NCBI GenBank assembly: GCA_020621965.1
Contig: JAHRYV010000005.1
Span: 38,163-102,162 of the forward strand
Direction: 5' to 3'
Source of the DNA: Curvibacter sp.
Lineage (GTDB): Bacteria > Pseudomonadota > Gammaproteobacteria > Burkholderiales > Burkholderiaceae_C
Length of the DNA: 64,000 nucleotides
Of this stretch, positions 55,825-64,000 are shown one piece after another. Positions within the stretch are counted from its first letter, which is position 1, and every line of letters begins with the position of its first letter. A program made the translations under genes and the position numbers. The notes under the pieces were generated by a model, which did no database searches, was not told the origin of the DNA, and was given only the letters and a program-made list of their open reading frames with translations.

Positions 55825-58350
55825 TCAGGCCGGCAGGCTGGCCGCGCACTGGCGCAGGGCCTCGGCCATGTCGGCGCCGCTGGCGTAGCGTGCTTCGGGC
55901 TGCTTGGCCAGCGCCTTGCCCACGATGGACACCAGGCAGGGCGGCAGGTCCGGGCGTACGGTCAGGATGTCCACCGGCGGCTCGTTGGCGATGCGGTACA
56001 TCAGCTGCGCCATCGAATCGCCATCGAAGGGCAGCCGGCCGCAGGCCAGCTGGTACAGCGTGACCCCGAGCGAGAACAGGTCGGAACTGCCGGAGATCTT
56101 CAGGCCGGCCAGTTGTTCGGGCGACATGTAGGACGGCGTGCCCAGGACCATGCCGGTGCGGGTCTTGCTGGCGTCGGTGATGCGGGCGATGCCAAAGTCG
56201 GCCACCTTGACCGCGTCGGTCTGCGGGTCGTACATGATGTTGCCGGGCTTGATGTCGCGATGAACGACGTTCTGCCTGTGCGCGTAGTCCAGCGCGTCGG
56301 CCACGCGCGCGACGATGTCCATCACCACCGGCAGCGGCAGCAGCTGGCCGGGCTTGGTGTGGGCCACCAGGTCCTGGCCCTTGAGAAACTCCATGGCGAT
56401 GTAGGCCAGGTCGTGCTCCTCGCCGGCGTCGTACATGGTGACGATGTTGGGGTGGTTCAGCCGGCCGGCCGTGGCAGCCTCGCTGAAGAAACGCTCTTTG
56501 ACCTCCTGCAGCACGTCGGCGTCGAACTCGCTGGCCAGCGCCATGGTCTTGATGGCCACCTCGCGGCCGATCTTCGGGTCCTTGCCCAGGTAGACCACGC
56601 CCATGGCGCCCTTGCCCAGCTCCTTCTCGATCTCGTAGCGGCCCAGCATGGGCTTGGACAGGCCCGGACGATCCAGCACCAGGGTGCTGTCGTTGCCGCG
56701 GCCGGTCGCGCCGCCGAACACGACTGTCTCGGACATGGCCTTGGACTGGACCAGCCGCGTGGGCAGGTCGCGGAAACTGGGGTCGTAGTCGGCCATGTAG
56801 CGGAACACCGACTCGGCCTTGTTGAACTGGCGCTTGCGCTCGAAATCGAGCGCCAGGTTGTACATCAGCTCCATCAGACTCTGGTCCAGCGGCACTTTGC
56901 GGAATTTTTCGAAGGCCATGTCGAGCTGGCCCTGGCCCTGGAAGGCCAGGCCCAGCATGCGGTTGCTTTCGGCCGACTCGGCCTCGGATTTCTCCTTGCC
57001 CTCTTCCGTCACCAGGAAACGCTTGGTGGTCAGCAGCAGGTGGCCGACCAGCAGCAGCGTGGCCGGCAGCATCAGCGGCAGCCACAGCGCCTGCGTTGTC
57101 ATCAACAGGAAATGCGCGGCCAGCAGGGCCGCGAACAGGGCCGCCGTGACGATGGCCCCGGTGGCGGCGCGCAGGCGCGGCAGGAGCGCAATCAGGTAGG
57201 CGGCCACAAGCAGGAAGATGCCCAGCTGCGCCAGCGCGGCCCAGGACGGCGAGACGAAGTAGTCGCCCTGCAGCATGCTGGAGACGGTGTGCGCCAGCGT
57301 CACCACCGAGGGCATGCTGGAGGACACCGGCGTGACCTGCAGGGTGCCGACGCCGGCGGCCGACGCGCCGATCAGCACGATCTTGTCGCGGTACTTGGCC
57401 GGCGCAATCTTGCCGCTGAGCACGTCGTAGAAGGAGTCGACCGCGAAGGCGGGACGGCCCTGGCTGTCGGGGTAGAAGTAGGTCTGCATGCGCAGCGAGC
57501 GGTCGGTGGCGATGCTCTGCTTGCCCAGCCGCACACCCTCGCCCGGCAGCACGCGGATGTCGGCGGGCCGCAGGTTCAGGCTGTACGCCGCCAGCATCAG
57601 GGACAGCGAGGGGTAGAGCGTGCCGTAGTAGTCCATGGCCAGCGGCTCGCTGCGCACGGCACCGTCGACATCGCGCGAGAAGTTCAGGTGGCCCAGCGCC
57701 AGCGCCTGACTGCCCAGCGCCGGTATGGGCATGAGCACGCCCTTGGACGGATCGGGCTCCACGCCATCGCCCGGGTCCGCGGCGCCCAGGCGGTTGCGCT
57801 GCACGAAGTCGGGCAGGGCCCGGTCGGGCTTGCCCTGGGGTTCACCGGGCTCGAAGTACAGGGCCAGCAAGGCATTGCGGGCCCGCATCAGGCTTTCGGC
57901 CAGCTTGCGGTCGTTGTCCAGGTTCTGTGCGGCCTGGGCCAGCAGGGCGTCGAGCCGGGCCAGGTCGTCGGGCCGGCCAGTGCGCCGCAGGCCCGAGTCC
58001 TCCAGCAAGGCATTGATCTTGTAGATGTAGTCCAGCCCCGCGTCGAGCTGCGGCTCGGAGAAGAGCACGGTGTGGCCGATCACCTTGGCCTGCCCGGCGG
58101 CCAGCAGGTCGATCATGCGCGCGTGGATCTCGCGCGGCCAGGGCCAGCGCCCCAGGTTGGCGATGCTCTGGTCGTCGATGGCGATGATGGCGATGCGGTC
58201 GCTGGGCGTGCGCGCGGTGGCCCGTACGCCCAGGTCGTAGGCCTTGCGCTCCAGACTCTGCATCAGATCGCTGCGGGCGGCGACGAACAACACGAGCGTC
58301 ACCAGCACGCCCACCAGCCAATCCTTCTGCCAGAAAGAACCACGCTTCAT
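55825..58350 (-). CDS. CHASE2-sensor serine/threonine protein kinase with TPR-like linker
   Basis: 841 residues from the ATG at 58350 (GGGGGAG upstream). An N-terminal helix, a CHASE2 extracytoplasmic sensor (about 30-375: AIIAIDDQSIANLGRWPWPREIHA), three helices (about 385-460), a TPR-like stretch (about 480-540) and a eukaryotic-type kinase (about 575-841). Kinase landmarks: GKGAMGVVY, VAIK, VVHRDIKPGNIM, VADFGIA and TPSYMSPEQ. All catalytic residues are present, so it should be active. Ligand and targets are unknown. Confidence 0.93.
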   Translation of the reverse strand: MKRGSFWQKDWLVGVLVTLVLFVAARSDLMQSLERKAYDLGVRATARTPSDRIAIIAIDDQSIANLGRWPWPREIHARMIDLLAAGQAKVIGHTVLFSEPQLDAGLDYIYKINALLEDSGLRRTGRPDDLARLDALLAQAAQNLDNDRKLAESLMRARNALLALYFEPGEPQGKPDRALPDFVQRNRLGAADPGDGVEPDPSKGVLMPIPALGSQALALGHLNFSRDVDGAVRSEPLAMDYYGTLYPSLSLMLAAYSLNLRPADIRVLPGEGVRLGKQSIATDRSLRMQTYFYPDSQGRPAFAVDSFYDVLSGKIAPAKYRDKIVLIGASAAGVGTLQVTPVSSSMPSVVTLAHTVSSMLQGDYFVSPSWAALAQLGIFLLVAAYLIALLPRLRAATGAIVTAALFAALLAAHFLLMTTQALWLPLMLPATLLLVGHLLLTTKRFLVTEEGKEKSEAESAESNRMLGLAFQGQGQLDMAFEKFRKVPLDQSLMELMYNLALDFERKRQFNKAESVFRYMADYDPSFRDLPTRLVQSKAMSETVVFGGATGRGNDSTLVLDRPGLSKPMLGRYEIEKELGKGAMGVVYLGKDPKIGREVAIKTMALASEFDADVLQEVKERFFSEAATAGRLNHPNIVTMYDAGEEHDLAYIAMEFLKGQDLVAHTKPGQLLPLPVVMDIVARVADALDYAHRQNVVHRDIKPGNIMYDPQTDAVKVADFGIARITDASKTRTGMVLGTPSYMSPEQLAGLKISGSSDLFSLGVTLYQLACGRLPFDGDSMAQLMYRIANEPPVDILTVRPDLPPCLVSIVGKALAKQPEARYASGADMAEALRQCAASLPA

Positions 58351-58488
58351 CGTCTCCCCCTTGTCGCCGCGCCACCACGGCGCGGCCCAGTCTAATCCAA
58401 GGCGCCCCCTTGCTCGTGTCAAAACGGCCCTGGGTCATCTTCGCATGAGGCGCGGATGCGAAAATCAGCCCATGACGAAGTACGGACC

Positions 58489-59340
58489 ATGGCCCATTAT
58501 CTGATCGGCGACGTGCAAGGCTGCGATGGCGCCCTGCAACGCCTGCTCGACAAAATCGCCTTCACGCCCAGCCGCGACACCCTGTTCCTGCTGGGCGACC
58601 TGGTCAACCGCGGCCCCGACTCGGCCGCCGTGCTGCGCCGGCTGATGGGCTACGGCGACGCCGCGCGCTGCCTGCTGGGCAACCACGACCTGCACCTGCT
58701 GGCCATTGCGCACGGCGTGCGCCCGCCGCACCGCAGCGACACGGTGCACGACATCCTCCAGGCCCCCGACCGCCCCGCCCTGCTGGACTGGCTGCGCCGG
58801 CAGCACCTGGCGCTGCGGGAGACCCACGACGGGGAGGAGATCCTGATGGTGCATGCCGGGGTGCTGCCCAGCTGGGATGCTGGCAAGACGATGGCGCTGG
58901 CCGGCGAACTGGAAGCCGTGCTGCGCGGCCCGGATCTGCCCGGCTTCCTGCGGCGCATGTACGGCAACGAGCCGGCGCGCTGGGACGATCGTCTGCAGGG
59001 TGATGCGCGGCTGCGCGTGATCGTCAACGCCCTGACGCGGCTGCGTTTTTGCACCGCCGAGGGCGAGATGGAATTTGCCAGCAAGGAAGGGGCGGCGGGC
59101 GCGCCGGCGGGTTACCTGCCCTGGTTCGAGGTGCCGGGGCGGCGGACGGCCGATGTGACGGTGGCCTTCGGCCACTGGTCCACGCTGGGCTGGCTGCACC
59201 GGCCCGATGTGCTGGCGCTGGACACGGGCTGCGTCTGGGGCGGTTGCCTAAGTGCCGTGCGCTTGGGGCAAGCCCGCGCACACGAGTTGATTCAGGTGCA
59301 GTGCGAGGCCGCCCAGACGCCCGGGCGGCGCGGAGACTGA
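58489..59340 (+). CDS. apaH: Symmetrical bis(5'-nucleosyl)-tetraphosphatase
   Basis: 283 residues, normal for ApaH. Metallophosphatase motifs at the start: GDVQGC (about 7), GDLVNRGPDS (about 36), GNHD (about 64), and VHAG (about 121). It splits Ap4A into two ADP. The ATG at 58489 is chosen because MAHYLIGDVQGC is the family start. Convergent with rhlE. Confidence 0.96.
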   Translation: MAHYLIGDVQGCDGALQRLLDKIAFTPSRDTLFLLGDLVNRGPDSAAVLRRLMGYGDAARCLLGNHDLHLLAIAHGVRPPHRSDTVHDILQAPDRPALLDWLRRQHLALRETHDGEEILMVHAGVLPSWDAGKTMALAGELEAVLRGPDLPGFLRRMYGNEPARWDDRLQGDARLRVIVNALTRLRFCTAEGEMEFASKEGAAGAPAGYLPWFEVPGRRTADVTVAFGHWSTLGWLHRPDVLALDTGCVWGGCLSAVRLGQARAHELIQVQCEAAQTPGRRGD

Positions 59341-59356
59341 GGCCTGCGGTGCCAGA

Positions 59357-59370
59357 CCTGCCCAGGCAGG
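59357..59370. terminator. Possible shared terminator between apaH and rhlE
   Basis: CCTGCC-CA-GGCAGG is a short perfect palindrome in the 58-bp gap between two convergent genes. No clear T-run follows, so termination activity is uncertain. Confidence 0.35.
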
Positions 59371-59398
59371 CCTGGACAGGCCAAAGCGTCGCTGCGTC

Positions 59399-60865
59399 TT
59401 AGCTCGACGTCTCTTCCGACTTGAACAGCGCCGCCACCTTGCGCTTGGCGCGGATATTGGCCGAGATCACACGACCGGCCGGCTTGGCGACGGCTTCCCA
59501 CGGCGCGGGTTCAGCCACCGTCTGCGGGGCTTCGTACGGCTTGTTGAAGAAGGGGTCTTGCGCCGGCGCGGCGGCACGGCCACTCTCGCGCGGGGCGGTG
59601 CGGCGCTCGCCACGGCGCGGCTCGCTGCGCTCTTCGCCGCGTTCGTACAGGCGGTGGCCTTCGTTGAAGCGGCCCTGGCGGCGGATGTCGGGGCGGTCTT
59701 CGTCGTACTCCACCGGCTCCAGATCGATCTTGGTCTTGATCAGCTTCTCGATGTCGGCCACCAGGCGCGCGTCCTTGGAGGAGACGAAGCTCACCGCCAG
59801 GCCCGAGGCGCCGGCACGGCCGGTGCGGCCGATGCGGTGCACGTAGTCTTCCGCGTTGAAAGGCACGTCGAAGTTGAACACCGCCGGCACGTCCTTGATG
59901 TCCAGGCCGCGGGCGGCCACGTCGGTGCAGACCAGCAGGTCGACCTCGCCCTTCTTGAAGGACTCCAGCGCCTTGAGGCGCTCGTCCTGGCTCTTGTCGC
60001 CATGCAGCGCGGTGGTCTTGAGGCCCTCGCGCTCCAGCGTGCGGGCCAGGCGGGCGCAGCCCAACTTGCTGTTGACGAAGACAAAGGCCTGCTTCATGCC
60101 GCGCTGGCGCAGGATCTGGTGCAGGGCGTGGCGCTTGTCGTCCTCGGGCACGCTGTAGAAATGCTGCTCGACGGTGGAGGCGGTGGCGTTGGAGCGCGCC
60201 ACCTCGATGGTCACCGGGTTCTGCAGGTAGCTGCCGGCCAGGCGCTTGATCTCGGGCGAGAAGGTGGCGGAAAACAGCAGTGTGGTGCGTTGCTTGGGCA
60301 GGTAGGACAGGATGCGCTGCAGGTCGGGCAGGAAGCCGATGTCCAGCATGCGGTCGGCCTCGTCGAGCACCACGTACTCGACCTGGTTGAGCACGGCGTT
60401 CTTGGCCTCGATGTGGTCCAGCAGGCGGCCGGGCGTGGCGACCAGCACCTCGACGCCCTTCTTGAGTTCCAGGGTCTGCGGCTTCATGTCCATGCCGCCG
60501 AAGACCACGGTACTGCGCAGATTGGTGTACTTGGCGTACATCTTGACCTGCTGGGCCACCTGGTCGGCCAGTTCGCGCGTGGGCAGCAGCACCAGGGCGC
60601 GCACGGGGTGGCGGGCCGGGGAGGTGGAGCTGTTTTCGTGCTTGAGCAGGCGCTGCAGCAGGGGCAGGGAGAAAGCGGCGGTCTTGCCGGTGCCGGTCTG
60701 GGCGGCGCCCATGACATCGCGCCCCTCCAGCACCACGGGAATGGCCTGGGCCTGGATCGGCGTCATGAACTCATAGCCCATGTCGGCCACGGCTCGCCGC
60801 AGGGGCTCGGCCAGGGTCAGATCGGCATAACGCTGGGGCACGGGTTCGGGGGAAACAGAAGTCAT
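59399..60865 (-). CDS. rhlE: DEAD-box RNA helicase RhlE
   Basis: 488 residues. All helicase motifs are seen: Q motif region GYEFMTPIQAQAIP, AQTGTGKT, PTRELADQ, VLDEADRMLD, SAT, and HRIGRTGRAG. The C-terminus (about 385-488) is basic and disordered with RRGERRTAPRESGR, typical of RhlE. It remodels RNA in ribosome assembly or decay. The ATG at 60865 matches the family start. Confidence 0.95.
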   Translation of the reverse strand: MTSVSPEPVPQRYADLTLAEPLRRAVADMGYEFMTPIQAQAIPVVLEGRDVMGAAQTGTGKTAAFSLPLLQRLLKHENSSTSPARHPVRALVLLPTRELADQVAQQVKMYAKYTNLRSTVVFGGMDMKPQTLELKKGVEVLVATPGRLLDHIEAKNAVLNQVEYVVLDEADRMLDIGFLPDLQRILSYLPKQRTTLLFSATFSPEIKRLAGSYLQNPVTIEVARSNATASTVEQHFYSVPEDDKRHALHQILRQRGMKQAFVFVNSKLGCARLARTLEREGLKTTALHGDKSQDERLKALESFKKGEVDLLVCTDVAARGLDIKDVPAVFNFDVPFNAEDYVHRIGRTGRAGASGLAVSFVSSKDARLVADIEKLIKTKIDLEPVEYDEDRPDIRRQGRFNEGHRLYERGEERSEPRRGERRTAPRESGRAAAPAQDPFFNKPYEAPQTVAEPAPWEAVAKPAGRVISANIRAKRKVAALFKSEETSS

Positions 60866-61012
60866 CAGGTCTCGGGAAAATTCGCCGTCGACGCGACGGC
60901 TTGCGCAGTTCAGATCCGGGCCGCGGGCCCGAACCGACAACTTGCCCAAAATTTGGGCAAAACCGTATTATCCCTGATATCCCCCGCCCGGGCAGGCCGC
61001 CGCTCAGGTCCC

Positions 61013-62170
61013 CTAGGTGCGCAGCACGCCTTCGCTGTCGAACACCCCCATCTTCACGCTGCTCCCGGCGACAAACGGGGAGGCTTCGGAGAAACCGAAG
61101 TTCAGCTCGCCCATCTCGAAATTGCGGGTGGCCGCCAGGGCATTGCGCAATTTGTCGCGGGTGATGTCACGCCCCGCGCGCCGGATCGCCTCGGCCATCA
61201 GATGCGCGTTCACGTAGCTCTCCAGGCCCAGTCCCATCGCCGTCGACAGACCGGCGGCGTCCATGGCCGCCAGATAACGGCGCACGGCGGCGTACTTCTT
61301 GCTCTTCGCACTGGGCAGGAAAGAGGCGGCGGCCAGCCCCGCAACATGCGATCCGAGGCGGTTGATGTCCGTGAACGTCACGGACAGGCCCACCACCGGC
61401 AGGCCGATGCCCATCTTGCGCAGGGCCAGCACGAAATCCGTCGTGCCGGTGCCCGTGGCACCCAGGAAGACGGCGCCGACGTTGCTGTCGCGGACCTTCT
61501 GCGCCGTCTCGGCCGCGTTCTTGCCGTCCACCGCCAGGGGGAAGCTCTTCACGGCCGCCCCCAGCTGCGCCTGTGCCAGCGCCGCCTGGGCATCGGCCAG
61601 CACTTCCTTGCCGAAGGGGTTGTCGAGGTAGACGATGGCAATGGCCGAGATGCCCGCCTGCGCGAGCTGCAACACCATGCGCTGCACTTCGGTGGTGTAG
61701 CTCGGACGGATATGGAAGGTGTGCCGGAACCCCGGCTGGCGCAGGGACGAGGCGCCCGTGATCGGGCCCAGCACCGGGATGCCGGCCTTCTCGGTCAGCG
61801 GCAGGACACCCGCGTTGTTCGGGGTGCCGATGATGGACATGAAGGCAAAGGCGCTGTCCTGCTCGATCATGTCCTTGACGTTGCTCACCGTGCGCGGCGC
61901 CGAATAACCGTCATCCTTGGTGGTGAACCGCAGTTCGCGGCCATGGATGCCGCCGGCGCGATTGATCTCGGCAAAGGCCGCCAGGATGCTGGCCGTGTGA
62001 TCCACGCCGGCGCCCGCCAGCGGCCCCGTGGTCGGCATGGAACTGCCGATCGTGATGTGCTTGGCCGAAATGGCCGACTCGGCCGCGCGGGCGGAGATGC
62101 TCACGCCCCCCGCGCCCAGGATGGCCGCACCGAAGCCGATGCGGTGTACAAAATGTCTGCGATTCATCAT
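61013..62170 (-). CDS. ABC-transporter substrate-binding protein, branched-chain amino acid type
   Basis: 385 residues, Peripla_BP_6 fold. Signal MMNRRHFVHRIGFGAAILGAGG with a twin Arg (possible Tat export), then ITIGSSMPTTGPLAGAG, GRELRFTTKDDGYSAPRTV and a C-terminal GELNFGFSEASPFV. No permease or ATPase genes are adjacent, so it is an orphan binding protein; its ligand is unknown. Confidence 0.9.
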   Translation of the reverse strand: MMNRRHFVHRIGFGAAILGAGGVSISARAAESAISAKHITIGSSMPTTGPLAGAGVDHTASILAAFAEINRAGGIHGRELRFTTKDDGYSAPRTVSNVKDMIEQDSAFAFMSIIGTPNNAGVLPLTEKAGIPVLGPITGASSLRQPGFRHTFHIRPSYTTEVQRMVLQLAQAGISAIAIVYLDNPFGKEVLADAQAALAQAQLGAAVKSFPLAVDGKNAAETAQKVRDSNVGAVFLGATGTGTTDFVLALRKMGIGLPVVGLSVTFTDINRLGSHVAGLAAASFLPSAKSKKYAAVRRYLAAMDAAGLSTAMGLGLESYVNAHLMAEAIRRAGRDITRDKLRNALAATRNFEMGELNFGFSEASPFVAGSSVKMGVFDSEGVLRT

Positions 62171-62389
62171 GGCGGTATGTCTTCTCTTGGAATAGTGGTG
62201 GCTGAAAAGCTCGGGTTTCAGGTGCCGCCGATTACACCCATACCGGTGGGGGCGGGGATGTCACGAACGTGTCATCAACCTTGGTGGTTACACGGCGTTG
62301 CATCCTGGCGCCGAATGGCAACAGCGATCCAGCCCGTCGACGAGCCCGGCGAAGTTCCTGCGGTCTGACGGGCGCGCTAGAGTGGCGGC

Positions 62390-63298
62390 ATGACCGACAC
62401 CGTCCTGCTCAGCGCCACCCAGACTGCCGCCCGCCTGCCCTGGCTGCCCTTGGCCGCCGAGATCGCCGCCCTGCTCGCGGACGCAGCCGTGCAGGTGCCC
62501 GCCCGTCTGGTCCAGCCCCTGCCCGGCGGCGGCAGCCTGTTCGTGATGCCGGCGCTCGATGGCCGCATTGCCATCACCAAGCTCATCACATTCACGCCGG
62601 CCAATGCCGGCAGTGGCCGCCCGGCCATCCAGGGCGACGTGGTGGTGTTCGACCTCGCCAGCGGCGAGCGCCGCCTCGTGCTCGATGGCCCCACCGTCAC
62701 GGCGCGGCGCACGGCCGCCGTCTCGCTGCTGGCGGCGCAGACCCTGGCGCCGAATCCGCAGGGACCGCTGCTGATCGTCGGTGCCGGCGTGCAGGGCCGT
62801 TCGCACCTGGAGGCCTTTGTCGCCGGGCTCGGGGTGCGGGAAGTGCGCATCGCCTCGCGCAGCGCCGACAGCGCCCGCTCACTGGCCGATCACGCCCGCA
62901 CCCTGGGCCTGCAGGCGGAGGTGGTGAGCGACCCGGACGCCGCCCTGGCCGATTGCCCACTGGTGGTGACCTGCACCCCGGCCAGCGGCGTGGTGCTGCG
63001 CGCCCGGCCCCGAGCCGACGCCTTCATCGCCGCGGTGGGCGCCTTCACGCCGAAGATGGTGGAACTGGCGCCGGACCTGTGCCGGCACCTCGCCACGCAG
63101 GGCACGGTGGTCGTGGACACGCGTGACGCCGATCACGAAGCCGGCGACCTGCTGCAGGCGGGGTTGGACGTGACGCGCTTGGCCACCTTGCAGGAGATGC
63201 TGCAGGCCAAGAAAAACCGGCCGCACGGACCGGTTTTGTTCAAGAGCTGCGGCTGGGCCGGCTGGGACCTGGCAGCCGCGCGGCTGGCGTCACACTGA
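62390..63298 (+). CDS. Ornithine cyclodeaminase/mu-crystallin family protein, probable delta1-pyrroline-2-carboxylate reductase
   Basis: 302 residues. The N-terminal part has LFVMPALDGRIAITKLITF; the Rossmann motif is LIVGAGVQGRSHLEAF (about 126-141), then VRIASRSADSARSLA. The short size and motifs fit the reductase branch of the family (LhpI-like), acting on cyclic imino acids from hydroxyproline, proline or lysine metabolism, more than true ornithine cyclodeaminase. Divergent from the binding-protein gene. Confidence 0.85.
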   Translation: MTDTVLLSATQTAARLPWLPLAAEIAALLADAAVQVPARLVQPLPGGGSLFVMPALDGRIAITKLITFTPANAGSGRPAIQGDVVVFDLASGERRLVLDGPTVTARRTAAVSLLAAQTLAPNPQGPLLIVGAGVQGRSHLEAFVAGLGVREVRIASRSADSARSLADHARTLGLQAEVVSDPDAALADCPLVVTCTPASGVVLRARPRADAFIAAVGAFTPKMVELAPDLCRHLATQGTVVVDTRDADHEAGDLLQAGLDVTRLATLQEMLQAKKNRPHGPVLFKSCGWAGWDLAAARLASH

Positions 63299-63305
63299 AC
63301 GCCAA

Positions 63306-63333
63306 TTTACCATTTACCGATAAACGGTATAAT
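63306..63333 (+). promoter_or_regulatory. Promoter/operator of the higBA pair
   Basis: TATAAT at 63328-63333 is a perfect -10 box, with TTTACC at 63306-63311 as -35. The palindrome TACCG-ATAAA-CGGTA (63315-63329) overlaps the -10, as expected for HigA autorepression. Confidence 0.7.
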
Positions 63334-63338
63334 TCACC

Positions 63339-63617
63339 ATGATCAAGACCTTCGCGGATCAGGCCACGGCCGATCTGTTTGCAGGGAAACGGATAGCGCG
63401 CTGGGCCAACATCCAGATTGTGGCCACGCGCAAGCTGCAACAGCTCGACAGCGCGGCGACGCTGGAGAGCCTGCGGGTGCCGCCAGGCAACCGGCTGGAA
63501 GCGTTGACGGGGGACCGCAAGGGCCAGCACAGCCTGCGTATCAACGAGCAGTGGCGCTTGTGTTTCGTCTGGCGGGCCGATGGCGTGCACGCGGTCGAGA
63601 TCGTGGACTATCACTGA
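63339..63617 (+). CDS. higB: HigB-type toxin (RelE fold, mRNA endonuclease)
   Basis: 92 residues. FADQATADLFAGKRIARW, KLQQLDSA, PGNRLEALTGDRKGQHSLRINEQWRLCFVW and a final EIVDYH are the classical HigB/Killer pattern. It cleaves mRNA on the ribosome. Toxin-first order with the antitoxin downstream is normal for higBA. Confidence 0.93.
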   Translation: MIKTFADQATADLFAGKRIARWANIQIVATRKLQQLDSAATLESLRVPPGNRLEALTGDRKGQHSLRINEQWRLCFVWRADGVHAVEIVDYH

Positions 63618-63636
63618 GCCTGGAAAGGAGCCGAAC

Positions 63637-63948
63637 ATGACCATCAAAGCCCCCGCCAACGGCATGCGGCCGGTGCATCCCGGCGAAATTTTGCGCGAGG
63701 AATACCTCAAGCCGCTGGACATGAGCGCCAATGCGCTGGCCAAGGCGCTCAAGGTGCCCGCCTCGCGCGTCAATGACATCGTGCTGGAGCGGCGCGGCGT
63801 CACCGTGGACACGGCCATGCGCCTGGTACGCTATTTCGGCGGTGACGTGCAGAGCTGGCTGAACCTGCAGACCGCCTACGACATCAAGCTGGCGCAGAAG
63901 AACCTGGCCAAACGGGTGGAACAGGAAGTCGTGCCACTGGCCGCCTGA
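63637..63948 (+). CDS. higA: HigA-type antitoxin, XRE-family HTH
   Basis: 103 residues. RPVHPGEILREEYLKPLDMSANALAKAL and VPASRVNDIVLERRGVTVDTAMRLVRYFG form a typical HigA HTH. The ATG at 63637 follows AAAGGAG. It neutralises HigB and represses the operon through the palindrome upstream. Confidence 0.94.
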   Translation: MTIKAPANGMRPVHPGEILREEYLKPLDMSANALAKALKVPASRVNDIVLERRGVTVDTAMRLVRYFGGDVQSWLNLQTAYDIKLAQKNLAKRVEQEVVPLAA

Positions 63949-64000
63949 GAACTTGTGAATAAATCTACTGCGCAACCCGATCGCGGCGTTGGGCGGTGCT

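Noticed and set aside
59558..62368. A 930-codon forward frame running across rhlE and the binding-protein gene
   Set aside because: It spans two well-supported genes on the opposite strand and their gap, with no domain of its own.
63949..64000. Sequence after higA (GTGAATAAATCTACTGCGC...) as an insertion-sequence end
   Set aside because: It looks like a recurrent intergenic sequence but only 52 bases are visible and I see no terminal repeat.

Overview
The window reads as high-GC chromosome of a betaproteobacterium, most likely of the order Burkholderiales. The ccmABCDEFGHI order, the ahpC/ahpF pair, the RhlE helicase and the general codon bias all fit; I cannot name the genus. No rRNA, tRNA or CRISPR array was seen.

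Region 1 (about 0.5-16.6 kb, + strand) is the most striking part. It looks like one tightly packed transcription unit: a five-helix membrane protein with two histidine pairs (putative b-type cytochrome), a 24-haem Lys-rich c-type cytochrome, a second cytochrome with 24 CXXCH motifs plus one CX4CH, a 899-residue protein with an N-terminal signal peptide, Pro-Ala linker, TPR-like part and predicted outer-membrane beta-barrel, a complete cytochrome c maturation set (ccmA-I), and a membrane-anchored ferredoxin/flavoprotein oxidoreductase. A strong terminator follows. A near-consensus FNR/ANR-like site and a 19-bp palindrome lie upstream. Together these could form an electron route from the cytoplasm or quinone pool, across the periplasm and through the outer membrane, with its own haem-attachment machinery. 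In outline it resembles the large porin-cytochrome clusters (PCC3 type) reported in iron-oxidising bacteria, but the fused barrel protein, the co-transcribed ccm operon and the ferredoxin-flavoprotein make it unusual.

Region 2 (16.6-26.9 kb) is a patchwork: an IS630-type transposase remnant, a TviB-like UDP-HexNAc dehydrogenase, ahpF/ahpC with a candidate OxyR site, a Fic protein, chromate transporter chrA (plus a small second copy of a chrA 3' end), a GSU2403-type nucleotidyltransferase, a YdcF protein, a HEPN/MNT-type pair and an extragenic inverted repeat.

Region 3 (26.9-53.8 kb, - strand) is a large Wzx/Wzy-type exopolysaccharide locus. It reads from yjbE/yjbF/yjbH through an RfaH-like antiterminator, wza, wzz, ugd, wzx, two methyltransferase-like genes, wzy and glycosyltransferases to capE/capF/capG (UDP-L-FucNAc synthesis), a WbuB-like transferase and a PglC/PglD/PglE/PglF-like set that probably makes and loads the first sugar. 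A perfect 12-nt ops element sits between the rfaH-like gene and wza. The centre (36.2-43.9 kb) is AT-rich and looks horizontally acquired.

Region 4 (54-64 kb) holds ordinary chromosomal genes: a small membrane protein, a CorC/HlyC-type CBS protein, a CHASE2-TPR Ser/Thr kinase, apaH, rhlE, a branched-chain amino acid-type substrate-binding protein, an ornithine cyclodeaminase homologue and a HigB/HigA toxin-antitoxin pair with its own palindromic operator. The extreme left end holds the 5' end of a phosphomannomutase/phosphoglucomutase gene.
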